A stretch of 58,378 nt of DNA from contig JAFAAW010000136.1 of the NCBI GenBank assembly GCA_023426365.1, forward strand, positions 1 to 58,378, written 5' to 3'. A model generated the notes under the pieces. It was not told where the DNA came from. It saw only the letters and a list, made by a program, of their open reading frames with translations, and made no database searches. Of the stretch, positions 50,240-58,378 are shown in pieces (within the stretch, counting starts at the first letter, position 1; each line of letters opens with the position of its first letter). The translations under genes and the position numbers were made by a program. The stretch is from Pseudomonadota bacterium. Lineage in GTDB: Bacteria; Pseudomonadota; Alphaproteobacteria; Rhodospirillales; Magnetospirillaceae.

Positions 50240-52693
50240 GTGCCGAAGTCCTTTGATGACGCAACCGTGGAAGCAATCGCCTCGTCACTGCGGGCCGGTC
50301 AATACAATCTTCTCCTCGGGGCTGGGGTGAGTCTAGACTCAAGCAACAGCAAGGGGGACTTGCCCAGCGGCGAGACCTTTCGGCAAGACCTGTGCAAGCT
50401 GAAAGGAGCAAATTCGCGCTCCAGCCTTCAGCGAGTTTATTCCAGCCTGACAAAGGCCGAGATTGACGAACACGTCATAGAGCGCTTCTCGGCCTGCAAA
50501 GCTGGGCAGACTGTTCAAAAAATTAAAGGCTTCGTCTGGAAAAGAATTTTCACATTCAACATCGATGACGCTTTGGAGGCGGCATACGCTTGCGGTGGCC
50601 TGCAAAACGCAATGCCACACCATTTTGATGATACTTTTGTAGAAATGGAAAGCGCTTGTGATGTGCCCATCATCCACCTTCATGGTTGGGTTGGCCATCC
50701 TGATCGGTAATTTGTGTTCGCCTTATCTGAGTATGTGAGACAGATAAAGAACATAAATGCTTGGATGGTCGTATTAACTCAGCAGCTTCGTTCCGACCCG
50801 TTCATAATTGCTGGCACCGCTTTAGAAGAAGTCGATCTTGAGTTTTATCTGGCGCATAGAAGCTCCGCAACGTCTCGAAAAGACAGGGGGCCATCAATCC
50901 TTGTCGAGCCATTCCCAGACGCCGTAACCATAAAGGATTGCGAGAGGTACGATCTCCTCCTATTCGAGGGTACGGCCGTAGAATTCTTTGATTACATTGA
51001 TGCGCGAGTACCTAACAGACCACGCCCTGTTGATCTTGTTCCGCAAACAACAAGGAAGCTATTTCCGGAGAAAACACCGGAGCGCACTCTGGTTGCCTTC
51101 TCTGCGGATTTCGAGCTTGTTCCTGCTTCTGCTACTCCGACAATAGACACGCCACGGTTTCTCTACGGATACCCGCCCTCCTGGTCGGACTTGGCGGCAC
51201 AGATCGACATCGGCAGAAGTCTAACCTCGGAGATTATTAAAGAGGTTGAGAAGCGGTTTAATGAGCCGCTCCCAGTTGATCGTCTAATTTTGCTGCTTGA
51301 AGAAACAGGCGCAGGCAAAACAACCGTATTGCGACGGGTGGCATTCGATCTCGCGCAGCGGGGTTTTCATGTCCTGACCTGCTCCTCCCTTAGCCGCATT
51401 GACCCACAATTTACAGCGGACGCAATCGATATGATTGACGTTCCCGTGGTCATATTGGTCGATAACTTCGCAGATCAGGCATCATCAATCTCAGAGGTAA
51501 TCGACCGCATCGAAAAAAAGGATATCGTTTTCGTTTGCGCTGAACGAGATTACCGCTGGCAGTACATTCGCCGGATTGTGTCAAGCACAGCTATCGATAC
51601 ATGCGATGGCCTATCTCTTACCTCGCAAGAGGCGCAGGCGCTTATCTCCCTCTATACCAACCACGGCCTGCTCGGTGATCACAACGCCTTGAAGAACACC
51701 AAGGAGTTTGTTGGTAAGCTAACCAAAGAGCCTGCGGCGATTGCTTGCTGCTCTATTCTAAACGACTTCCGCCCCCTCGACCGCATTATTGACTCCCTTT
51801 ATGAGGAAGCAAGGTCGCCGGACAGAAAGCGCTATCTAGCTGCCGCACTTGCCCAACACTGCTTCCGTGGGGGGGTGAGATACGAGGTGCTATCTGTCGT
51901 TTCTGGGAGGGAAGGATGGGATGGGCAGGTCGATGCAATCCATCCTCTACCATTGTCTTATGTTGGAGGCAGCGACCGCAGCTTCATTGCGCCTGCTAAT
52001 GCGGCGCTGGCGTTTCGCCTCCTAAACCGCGTGGCGCGAGACGATGCGGAGGCCATTCTCGATATCTTCGTAGAGATCGCCTTGGCCCTTGCTCCACGCG
52101 TCAATAGGGATGCAATCCGCCGTAGAAGCCCCGATGCACGATTGGCGAGCCGCCTATTCGACTACGACCAGATTGTCGAACCGCTCCTGAAGGACCTTGC
52201 ATCCGATTTTTATGTTCGGACCCACGACCTCTGGCTCTGGAATTCGCGGTACTGGGAGCAGATCGCGCTGCTGCATCTGGCCAAATATCGTGAGACTCCC
52301 AATTCGGAGGAAGGGCGCGACAATCTTGCGATGGCGGTCAGACATGCGCGGCATGCCGTATCGATTGAACACCATCCCTTGCCCCTTACAACATTGGGCA
52401 AAATCTTGCTTGCTCAAATGTCTGCCCCAGGCATTTCTCGCACGGCTGCCTTTGAGGAGGCTTTCCTGCGCCTGACGGAAGCAATTCGTATCGAAAAATC
52501 CCTTTCACGAGTGACGTTGCACCCCTTCGTGACCCTCTTTAGGGGGGTGCGCGACTTCATCAACGGCGGAGGCATTCTCACTGGCCGCCAAGCTGAGGAA
52601 CTTCGCAACTTAACCTACGAAGCCAAGAGCAGGATTGGGCGCGACCGGGAGGTGCAGGAAGTCATTGCAGCCATTCTGCCGCTGCTCGGATGA
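50240..52693 (+). pseudogene. SIR2-STAND (Avs5-like) defence gene broken by an in-frame TAA
   Basis: 818 codons from GTG 50240 (TAGGAG seven bases upstream). The SIR2-like NADase domain shows LLLGAGVSLDSSN, RIFTFNIDDALEAAY and IIHLHGWVGHPDR, then a single TAA at 50708-50710, and continues in the same frame with FVFALSEYVRQI and DPFIIAGTALEEVDLEFYL, the normal second half of SIR2. A STAND-type NTPase follows (EETGAGKTTVLRR about 353-365, VVILVDNF about 404), then helical repeats. Removal of the stop would restore one protein. The two halves as separate peptides lack a complete active site. Confidence 0.82.
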
Positions 52694-52731
52694 GGGAATC
52701 CCACTAACGCGGTGTAATGCCACGCACGGGA

Positions 52732-52761
52732 GTGAACGCTAGCTTTTTAGCTCGCGTTCAC
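52732..52761 (+). terminator. Hairpin after the SIR2-STAND gene
   Basis: GTGAACGC (52732-52739) and GCGTTCAC (52754-52761) with inner AGC/GCT pairs around a T5 loop, 40 bp after the stop. The T-tract downstream is poor. Confidence 0.4.
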
Positions 52762-52804
52762 CTTGCCGAGCGAGTGCCCACCTTCATACGGGCACACTGC
52801 TCGC

Positions 52805-53371
52805 CTACTCTTCGAGAGCGATGTCCCAGTACAGGAAATCGAGCCACGTCTCGTGGAGTTGATCCTTGATCCGGGTGCAATGCTTCGCCGCGACGTCAAG
52901 CTCGTAGGGGGTGGGTTCAAAGGGCTGCCGAAGGAGCCTCATTCCGGCTTCCTTGGGGGTCTTGGCCCCCTTCCTCAGATTGTCAGCGTGACAGCAGGTG
53001 ACGATGTTGTTCCAGGTCGTCTTGCCGCCTCTGGAGCGCGGTACGACGTGATCAAACGTCAGGTCCTTTGGCTCGAACTTTTTAGAGCAATACTGGCAGC
53101 GCATCCGATCCCGGATGAAGACGTGGAAGCGTGTGAACGAAACCTTCTTCCGCCGATGGAAGTCTTTTAGCGCAACGACCGAAGGCACGGGAAAGCACTG
53201 GTTGGCCGAGCGCACCTCGATATCGTAGGTGCAGACCTGATAGACTCTCTCCTGGAGCACCGCAACCAAAGCGTCCTGCCATGGCCATACCGACAGCGGC
53301 CCCCAACTCAGCGGCTGCATGTCCGCGTTCAGGACCAGCGTTTTGAGATCGGGGACGATGAGGTGGCCCAT
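52805..53371 (-). CDS. HNH endonuclease
   Basis: 188 residues. TLVLNADMQPLSWGPLSVWPWQDA, then SFTRFHVFIRDRMRCQYCSKKF, LTFDHVVPRSRGGKTTWNNIV and CCHADNLRKG form a complete HNH domain with its zinc cysteines. ATG 53371 follows AAAGAGGTG. It is a diverged homologue of the resident gene interrupted just upstream (53501-53746), in the same orientation, so island 2 carries its own intact copy at the insertion edge. Confidence 0.88.
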   Translation of the reverse strand: MGHLIVPDLKTLVLNADMQPLSWGPLSVWPWQDALVAVLQERVYQVCTYDIEVRSANQCFPVPSVVALKDFHRRKKVSFTRFHVFIRDRMRCQYCSKKFEPKDLTFDHVVPRSRGGKTTWNNIVTCCHADNLRKGAKTPKEAGMRLLRQPFEPTPYELDVAAKHCTRIKDQLHETWLDFLYWDIALEE

Positions 53372-53439
53372 TCATGGCACCTCTTTCATTGGCAGGGTAT
53401 CGACGGGTTTGGCTATGTAAGGCGATGCCGTTACACGAT

Positions 53440-53481
53440 ACATAGTGTCTGTAAGCCATTGCAAACACACACACACTATGT
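53440..53481. repeat. Inverted repeat at the right end of island 2
   Basis: ACATAGTGT (53440-53448) and ACACTATGT (53473-53481), about 20 bp from the breakpoint in the HNH remnant. Could be a recombinase recognition site. Confidence 0.45.
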
Positions 53482-53500
53482 TTCCAACTATAGATAATCT

Positions 53501-53746
53501 AAGGAAGACGTTGAAGCGGGTGAAGGCCGGCTTGCGGCTGGCCGGCACATATTCCTTGAGCGAAATGACGCTGGGCAGCCGCATGCGCCAGGACGGCGAA
53601 TGGATCACCCGGTCGTATTCGGACACCACGTTGACGCGCTCGGCCACGACCGCCTTGACTGCCTCCTGCCACGGCCACAGGGACAGGGGCAGATAGCTGA
53701 GCGGTCTGAAATCGGCGTTCAGGACCAGGGCGGGATAGCTTTCCAA
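53501..53746 (-). pseudogene. 5' remnant of the resident HNH endonuclease gene
   Basis: About 82 codons: YPALVLNADFRPLSYLPLSL, LPSVISLKEYVPASRKPAF and TRFNVFLR, ending where other HNH proteins of this type continue with a charged residue and CQYCG. After that the frame runs into unrelated island sequence. The start is TTG 53746 with AAAGGGGT upstream. The missing 3' half is not found beside otsB, the other end of the island. Confidence 0.78.
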
Positions 53747-53847
53747 TGCTACCGGTACCCCTTTCTCAAGGTGAGCCTACAACATAGTGGCCGCCTGCCT
53801 CCGAATCCACCCCGTGCCGGTTACGGTTGGGGGAAAAAGGTCGCGGC

Positions 53848-54516
53848 TCAGCCGTCCTCCTCCAGGCCAAAGGCCTGACGCAGGAAGCCGATGGCCAGCG
53901 ACAGGCCGGGGCCGTCGATGGAATGGCCCAGATCCGGCCGGCTTTCCGCCAGCACCGGAATGCCATGGGCGGCAAGGCTTTGCTCCGCATGGCCCAGGCA
54001 GGCGGGATTGACCACCTCGTCGGCGTCGCCGTGCACCAGAAGCACGCGCGGGCGCGAGCGCAATTCGCCGGCCAGGGTTTCGGGCGCCACCATGGCGCCG
54101 GAAAAGCCCACCACGGCGGCCAGCGCCCGCTCCCGGCGCGGCGCCACGTGCAGCGCGGTCATGGTGCCCTGGGAGAACCCGATCAGGGCCAGATCGGCCT
54201 CGGTCAGGGCGAAACGGTCGAGCTGCTGGTCCAGGAAGCGGTCCAGCACCGGCGCGGCCCGGCGCACCCCCTGGGACAGCGCCGCCACCGACCGGTCGGC
54301 CAGCGAGAACCACTGCCGGCCGAAGGGGGCCATGTCATAGGGTTCCGGCCCGTCGGGGGCGATGAAGGCGGCGTCGGGCAGGGCCGGCGCCAGATAGGGG
54401 ATCAGTTCGGCCAGATCGGCGCCGTCGGCGCCGACGCCGTGCAGCAGCACCACCAGTTGGCGGGCGGGACCGCCCGACAGCGGCTGGGCCTCAGGCCCGG
54501 TCAGGATGGGGGACAT
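53848..54516 (-). CDS. Carboxylesterase/phospholipase family hydrolase
   Basis: 222 residues, the length of this family. Nucleophile motif LIGFSQGTMTALH (Ser about 113), acid in LLVHGDADEVVNP, His in DLGHSIDGPGLS; the oxyanion loop is LVVLLHGVGADGADL. It probably hydrolyses short acyl or lysophospholipid esters. ATG 54516 follows GGAG. It is divergent from gluQ. Confidence 0.88.
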   Translation of the reverse strand: MSPILTGPEAQPLSGGPARQLVVLLHGVGADGADLAELIPYLAPALPDAAFIAPDGPEPYDMAPFGRQWFSLADRSVAALSQGVRRAAPVLDRFLDQQLDRFALTEADLALIGFSQGTMTALHVAPRRERALAAVVGFSGAMVAPETLAGELRSRPRVLLVHGDADEVVNPACLGHAEQSLAAHGIPVLAESRPDLGHSIDGPGLSLAIGFLRQAFGLEEDG

Positions 54517-54568
54517 GGCGGCGGCTCCGGTTGGGTGCGGAAAGCCTGATTATGGTATGCTGGCGGCC

Positions 54569-55429
54569 ATGCACCAACCCCCCATCGTCACCCGCTTCGC
54601 CCCCAGCCCCACCGGACGCCTGCATCTGGGCCATGCCCATTCCGCCCTGTTCGCCCGCGCCCAGGCCGGCCCAGGCGGCGGTTTCCTGCTGCGCATCGAG
54701 GATATCGACCCAGGTCGTTGCAGACCCGAATTCATCGCCGGGATCGAGGAAGATCTGGCCTGGCTGGGCCTGGATTGGGAGCGCCCGGTGCGCCGCCAAT
54801 CCGACCATCTGGACGATTACCGCGCCGCCCTGGCCCGGCTGGACGGGATGGGATTGCTGTATCCGTGTTTCTGCACCCGCAAGGACATCGCCGACGAGGT
54901 GGCGCGCGCCGGCCATGCCCCGCACGGCCCCGACGGCGTGCTGTATCCCGGCCTGTGCCGGTCGCTGCCCGCTGCCGAACGGGCGGCCCGCATGGCGGGC
55001 GGCGAGGCATTCGCCCTGCGCCTGGACATGGCGGCGGCGATCGCCCGCGCCGGGCGGCTGGACTGGCACGACCGCGCCGCCGGCCGCCAGGCCGCCACGC
55101 CGGAAATCTTCGGCGACGTGGTGCTGGCCCGCAAGGACGTGCCCACCAGCTACCATCTGGCCGTCACGGTGGACGATGCCGTTCAGGATGTGACCCTGGT
55201 CACACGGGGACGCGACCTGTTCGCCGCCACCCATGTGCACCGCCTGTTGCAGGCGCTGCTGGACCTGCCGGTGCCCGAGTACCACCACCACCGCCTGCTG
55301 ACCGACGAGAGCGGGCGCCGCTTCGCCAAGCGCGACCGCAGCCTGACGCTGGAGGCGCTGCGCCAAGCGGGCCACAGCCCGGAGGAGGTGCGGCACATGG
55401 CGGGCGTGGGGGGTGCCGGACACGCCTGA
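54569..55429 (+). CDS. gluQ: Glutamyl-Q tRNA(Asp) synthetase
   Basis: 286 residues. The class I signature is FAPSPTGRLHLGHAHSALFA, and the zinc cysteines are in CFCTRKD and YPGLCR, as in GluQ-RS. The anticodon-binding domain of GluRS is absent, and the KMSKS-like site is RRFAKRDRSLTL. It glutamylates queuosine at position 34 of tRNA-Asp. ATG 54569 is used; ATG 54557 would add four residues. Confidence 0.93.
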   Translation: MHQPPIVTRFAPSPTGRLHLGHAHSALFARAQAGPGGGFLLRIEDIDPGRCRPEFIAGIEEDLAWLGLDWERPVRRQSDHLDDYRAALARLDGMGLLYPCFCTRKDIADEVARAGHAPHGPDGVLYPGLCRSLPAAERAARMAGGEAFALRLDMAAAIARAGRLDWHDRAAGRQAATPEIFGDVVLARKDVPTSYHLAVTVDDAVQDVTLVTRGRDLFAATHVHRLLQALLDLPVPEYHHHRLLTDESGRRFAKRDRSLTLEALRQAGHSPEEVRHMAGVGGAGHA

Positions 55430-55523
55430 ATACGTCTAAATACCTACGCCCTGGGTTTTAGATTGATTATACTTTTGCGTCAGCGCATAAGCGCCCCGGG
55501 AAGATAGTCAACGGGGTAATTCC

Positions 55524-57497
55524 ATGGGCGGTTGGGCAGGCCGGATCGGCGGCGGCATGGGGCTGGTGCCCCGCATCATCATCCTGGCCATCAGCGGCGT
55601 GCTGATCCTGGGCACGGCGGTGTCGGCGATCTCGACCTATCTGCTGCACGACAGCGCGGAAAAGGCGGCGCGGGAACGCGTCGACACCAACATGCGGGTC
55701 GCCTGGCAGGTGCTGCGCACCAAGGGCACCGAGTTCCGCGTTGTCGATGGCCGGCTGATGGCGGGCGATCACGCGCTGAACGGCAATTTCGAGGTGGTGG
55801 ACCGGATCAAGGAACTGGTGGGCGGCACCGCCACCGTGTTCATGGGCGACATGCGGGTGTCCACCAACGTGCTGAAGGCCGATGGCGGCCGCGCCGTGGG
55901 CACGCCGCTGGCCCGCAGCGCCGCCTATGGGGCCGTGTTCGAGCGCAAGCAGCCGTTCCGCGGCGAGGTCATGATCCTCAACGAACCCTACATGACCGCC
56001 TATGACCCCATCACGGACGCTGCCGGCAACGTCATCGGCGTGCTGTATGTGGGCATCAAGAAATCCGACTTCCTGCACTCGGCCGAGCAGACCCTGTGGA
56101 CCCAGATCGCGGCTACCGGCCTGGTCATGCTGGTGGCGTCGGGGGTGTCGTGGCGCATCGCCCGCCGCACCATCGCCCTGCCGCTCAAGGCCAGCATCGG
56201 CGCCATGCGCCGGTTGGCCGACGGCGACCTGGACGTGGCGGTGCCCCAATCCGGCCGCCGCGACGAGATCGGCCAGATGGAAGCGGCGCTGTCGGTGTTC
56301 AAGGCCAACGCGGTGGAACGCCAGCGGCTGGAAGCCCACCAGCATGCCGAGCAGGAGGCGCGCAACCGCCGCCAGGAAGCCATCGAGCAACTGACCCGCG
56401 ACTTCAACCAGGGCGTCAGCGGCGTTCTCGCCTCGGTCACCCGATCGGCCCACAACCTGCGCGACGCCGCCCAATCCATGAGCGCGGTGGCCAGCGAGAC
56501 CAGCCGCCAGAGCACGGTCGTCGCCGCCGCCGCCGAGCAGGCGTCGGGCAACGTGCAGACGGTGGCCGCCGCCGCCGAGGAGCTGGCCGCCGCCGAAACC
56601 GAGATCGCGCGCCAGGTGTCGCAGACCTCGCAGGTGGCGACGACCGCCGCCGGCGAGGCCGAGCGGGTCAACCGCATCGTCCACACCCTGGCGGACACCA
56701 CCGGGCGCATCGGCGACGTGGTCGGCCTGATCAACACCATCGCCGCGCAGACCAACCTGCTGGCGCTCAACGCCACCATCGAGGCGGCCCGCGCCGGCGA
56801 GGCCGGCAAGGGCTTCGCCGTGGTGGCCGGCGAGGTCAAGGCGCTGGCCAACCAGACCGCGCGGGCGACCGAGGAGATCGTCGCCCAGATCGAGGCGGTG
56901 CAGAACGTCACCCGCCAGGCGGTGCAGGCCATCGAGTCCATCGGCCACACCATCACCGCCATCAGCGAAAGCGCCACCGCCATCGCCAGCGCGGTGGAGC
57001 AGCAGACCGCCGCCACCGGCGAGATCGCCCGCAACGTCCAGCAGGCGTCCAGCGGCACCAGCGAGGTCACCCGCTCCATCACCCTGGTCAACGAAGGGGC
57101 CGCCACCACCGGATCGGCCGCCACCCAGGTGCTGGGCACCGCCGAGGAGCTGTCGGGCCAGTCGGAAAGCCTGGCCGCCGAGGTCGCCGATTTCCTGGCC
57201 GCCATCAAGCAGGCGGGCGAACGCCGCCACTATCAGCGCCGCGCCGTGGCGCTGCCGGTGCGCCTGTCCATCGGCGGGCGCGCCGTGGCCGCCACCATGG
57301 TGGATCTGGGGCTGGGCGGCTGCCGCGTGGACGGGGATCTGGGCGTGCCCGCCGGCACCGCGCTGACCCTGGAGGCCCCGGGCTGGCCGCAGGTCAAGGC
57401 CCGCGTGCTGCGCTCCGAAGAGGGCCACACCCGTCTGCAATTCGCGCTGGATGCCGCCACCCAGGACAATCTGGAGCGGCTGCTGGACGCGGCCTGA
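55524..57497 (+). CDS. Methyl-accepting chemotaxis protein with C-terminal PilZ domain
   Basis: 657 residues. TM1 (about 14-36), a single-Cache-type periplasmic domain (FRVVDGRLMAGDHALNGNFE; FRGEVMILNEPYMTAYDPI), TM2 (about 195-212), HAMP, then the signalling domain with the hairpin tip GLINTIAAQTNLLALNATIEAA. At about 570-655 a PilZ domain follows: RRHYQRR (RxxxR-like) and MVDLGLGGCRVDG ([D/N]xSxxG variant with L/G for S). This links a ligand sensor to cyclic di-GMP. The serine of the PilZ motif is replaced by Leu, so binding affinity is uncertain. Confidence 0.9.
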   Translation: MGGWAGRIGGGMGLVPRIIILAISGVLILGTAVSAISTYLLHDSAEKAARERVDTNMRVAWQVLRTKGTEFRVVDGRLMAGDHALNGNFEVVDRIKELVGGTATVFMGDMRVSTNVLKADGGRAVGTPLARSAAYGAVFERKQPFRGEVMILNEPYMTAYDPITDAAGNVIGVLYVGIKKSDFLHSAEQTLWTQIAATGLVMLVASGVSWRIARRTIALPLKASIGAMRRLADGDLDVAVPQSGRRDEIGQMEAALSVFKANAVERQRLEAHQHAEQEARNRRQEAIEQLTRDFNQGVSGVLASVTRSAHNLRDAAQSMSAVASETSRQSTVVAAAAEQASGNVQTVAAAAEELAAAETEIARQVSQTSQVATTAAGEAERVNRIVHTLADTTGRIGDVVGLINTIAAQTNLLALNATIEAARAGEAGKGFAVVAGEVKALANQTARATEEIVAQIEAVQNVTRQAVQAIESIGHTITAISESATAIASAVEQQTAATGEIARNVQQASSGTSEVTRSITLVNEGAATTGSAATQVLGTAEELSGQSESLAAEVADFLAAIKQAGERRHYQRRAVALPVRLSIGGRAVAATMVDLGLGGCRVDGDLGVPAGTALTLEAPGWPQVKARVLRSEEGHTRLQFALDAATQDNLERLLDAA

Positions 57498-57549
57498 GCG
57501 TGAGGACCGGGGCGGCGCGGGCGTCAGCGCCCCCGCGCCGGCGTCCGGC

Positions 57550-58378
57550 TCAATAGCCGAAGCGCAGCACCCACATGCGGCCCTGGCGTTCGCCGGCGGC
57601 GGCCGCGCGGCCGTCGGGCAGCAGGGTCAGCCCCGCCAGCGAAGCGCCCTGGCGCCGCCATTCCCAGACCGTTCCGCCTGCGGAATCAAGCCGGGCGAGC
57701 AGGGCCGCGCCCGCCACCTGGCCGGCCACCAGCGCGCCGCCATCGTCCAGCGCCGCCACCGCGTTGATGCGGCCCGCGCCGCCGGGCCAGCGGCGGTCCC
57801 AGGCGATGTGCCCGTCAGCCCCCAGCCGCACCAGCCACGCCTGGGGCTGGGTCACGGGCGCGCGCACGCCCTCCGCCACCGCCAGGGTCCAGCCGGCCAC
57901 CACCAGCCCGCCATCGGCAAAGGCGGCCAGCGCCTCGGGATGTTCGTCGTCGGCCTCGTCGATCACGGTCTGGGCGCGGTCGGCGCCGGTGCCGTCGAAG
58001 CGCAGCACCCAGATGCCGCCGGGATCCATGGGCGAGGGCGCGCCATAGGCGGCCACCAGCACCTCGCCGCCCGCCGACAGCGCCACCGCGCGGGCCTCGA
58101 ACACCCCTTCGGCCGCCACCGGCGAGGCCAGCCGCCGCCAGGCGGGGTCGCCCTCGGCATCCAGGCGCAGCACCCAGGCGCCGTCCTGGCCGGTGCGGCC
58201 GACCACCACCACGCCGCCGTCGTCCAGCGCCACCGCGCCGGTGCCGCCATCCAGCGACGTTCGCCGGAAGCGGCGCAGCCAGTCCTGCTTGAGGCGGCCG
58301 TCGGCGCCGGTCTGCAGGCGCCATACGGCGATGCCGCGCTCGTGGCCGGGCGGGCCGGCGGGGCCGGCCACCATGGCC
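57550..58378 (-). CDS. Beta-propeller-like repeat protein (partial)
   Basis: The C-terminal ~275 residues; the frame is open at the window edge. Repeated units of about 45 residues have the form (G)AVALDDGGVVVVGRTG then (A)WVLRLDAEGDPAWRR, e.g. near residues 47, 90, 145, 205 and 248, resembling delta-60 or WD40-like propeller blades. No catalytic motif. It is convergent with the chemoreceptor gene, separated by a GC-rich hairpin region (57510-57545). Confidence 0.7.
   Translation of the reverse strand, partial: AMVAGPAGPPGHERGIAVWRLQTGADGRLKQDWLRRFRRTSLDGGTGAVALDDGGVVVVGRTGQDGAWVLRLDAEGDPAWRRLASPVAAEGVFEARAVALSAGGEVLVAAYGAPSPMDPGGIWVLRFDGTGADRAQTVIDEADDEHPEALAAFADGGLVVAGWTLAVAEGVRAPVTQPQAWLVRLGADGHIAWDRRWPGGAGRINAVAALDDGGALVAGQVAGAALLARLDSAGGTVWEWRRQGASLAGLTLLPDGRAAAAGERQGRMWVLRFGY

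Larger units (their letters stand above)
37306..53500. mobile_element. Genomic island 2 (recombinase/defence, ~16 kb, left end damaged)
   Basis: Begins with an IS5-type element abutting otsB flanking DNA and ends where a resident HNH gene is cut at about codon 83. Contents: truncated tyrosine recombinase, two coiled-coil proteins, RecD2-like helicase, IetAS-like pair, SIR2-STAND gene, HNH gene. No direct repeat pair is found, and the other half of the HNH gene is missing, so the left end has been deleted, probably by the IS. Confidence 0.7.

Noticed and set aside
55467..57440. A 657-codon open frame antisense to the chemoreceptor
   Set aside because: Low-complexity Gly/His/Arg/Leu composition typical of a GC-rich shadow frame; the plus strand has complete MCP domains.

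Overview
The window reads as chromosome of a high-GC alphaproteobacterium, most likely Rhodospirillales and close to Magnetospirillum. The backbone gene set supports this: ParE end, CcoG, a NifJ-type pyruvate:ferredoxin oxidoreductase, a LuxI/LuxR pair, GluQ-RS, trehalose phosphatase, a GGDEF cyclase and a chemoreceptor with a C-terminal PilZ domain. Genus placement is inference from protein character; there is no rRNA or marker comparison here.

Layout. 1-16.0 kb is backbone: end of parE, small envelope and stress genes, a diguanylate cyclase, tpx, ccoG, a GNAT/YaiI pair, an alpha/beta hydrolase, nifJ, two paralogous Cro/C1-type regulators, and luxR-luxI with a small third gene. 16.0-35.4 kb is genomic island 1 (about 19.4 kb). 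It carries a tyrosine integrase, a ColE2-type replicase, a fused zinc-ribbon/adenine methyltransferase next to a type IIG-like restriction-modification protein, a DUF3825 protein, a second small tyrosine recombinase, an envelope mini-operon, mobilization-type (LPD7) genes, a CoiA-like nuclease, and a GmrSD-like DUF262/HNH restriction protein. Its ends are a 19-bp direct repeat (16015-16033 and 35401-35419) with regularly spaced CGGTAAC sites just inside. The site used appears to be the 3' end of a small RNA gene: the right end restores the RNA's terminator and the displaced original terminator sits at the left end.

35.6-37.3 kb is backbone again (lytic transglycosylase, otsB). 37.3-53.5 kb is island 2 (about 16 kb): an IS5-type element at the left edge, a 5'-truncated tyrosine recombinase, two coiled-coil proteins, a RecD2-like helicase, a PolB-exonuclease-like protein, a Cro/C1 regulator, an IetAS-type AAA ATPase/subtilase defence pair with two trailing genes, a SIR2-STAND defence gene broken by one in-frame stop, and an HNH endonuclease gene. 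The right edge interrupts a resident HNH gene whose first 80-odd codons remain at 53501-53746. 53.8-58.4 kb is backbone (carboxylesterase, gluQ, chemoreceptor, partial repeat protein).

Both islands are mainly anti-phage cargo. They share one unexplained module: a ~200-nt element predicted to be highly structured (24766-25030 on +, 44985-45205 on -) followed by a paralogous small Arg-rich protein gene. The closing 12-bp helix is perfect in both copies although four of its base pairs differ by compensatory changes, so the conserved thing is an RNA or DNA fold. This is the best candidate in the window for an undescribed system.
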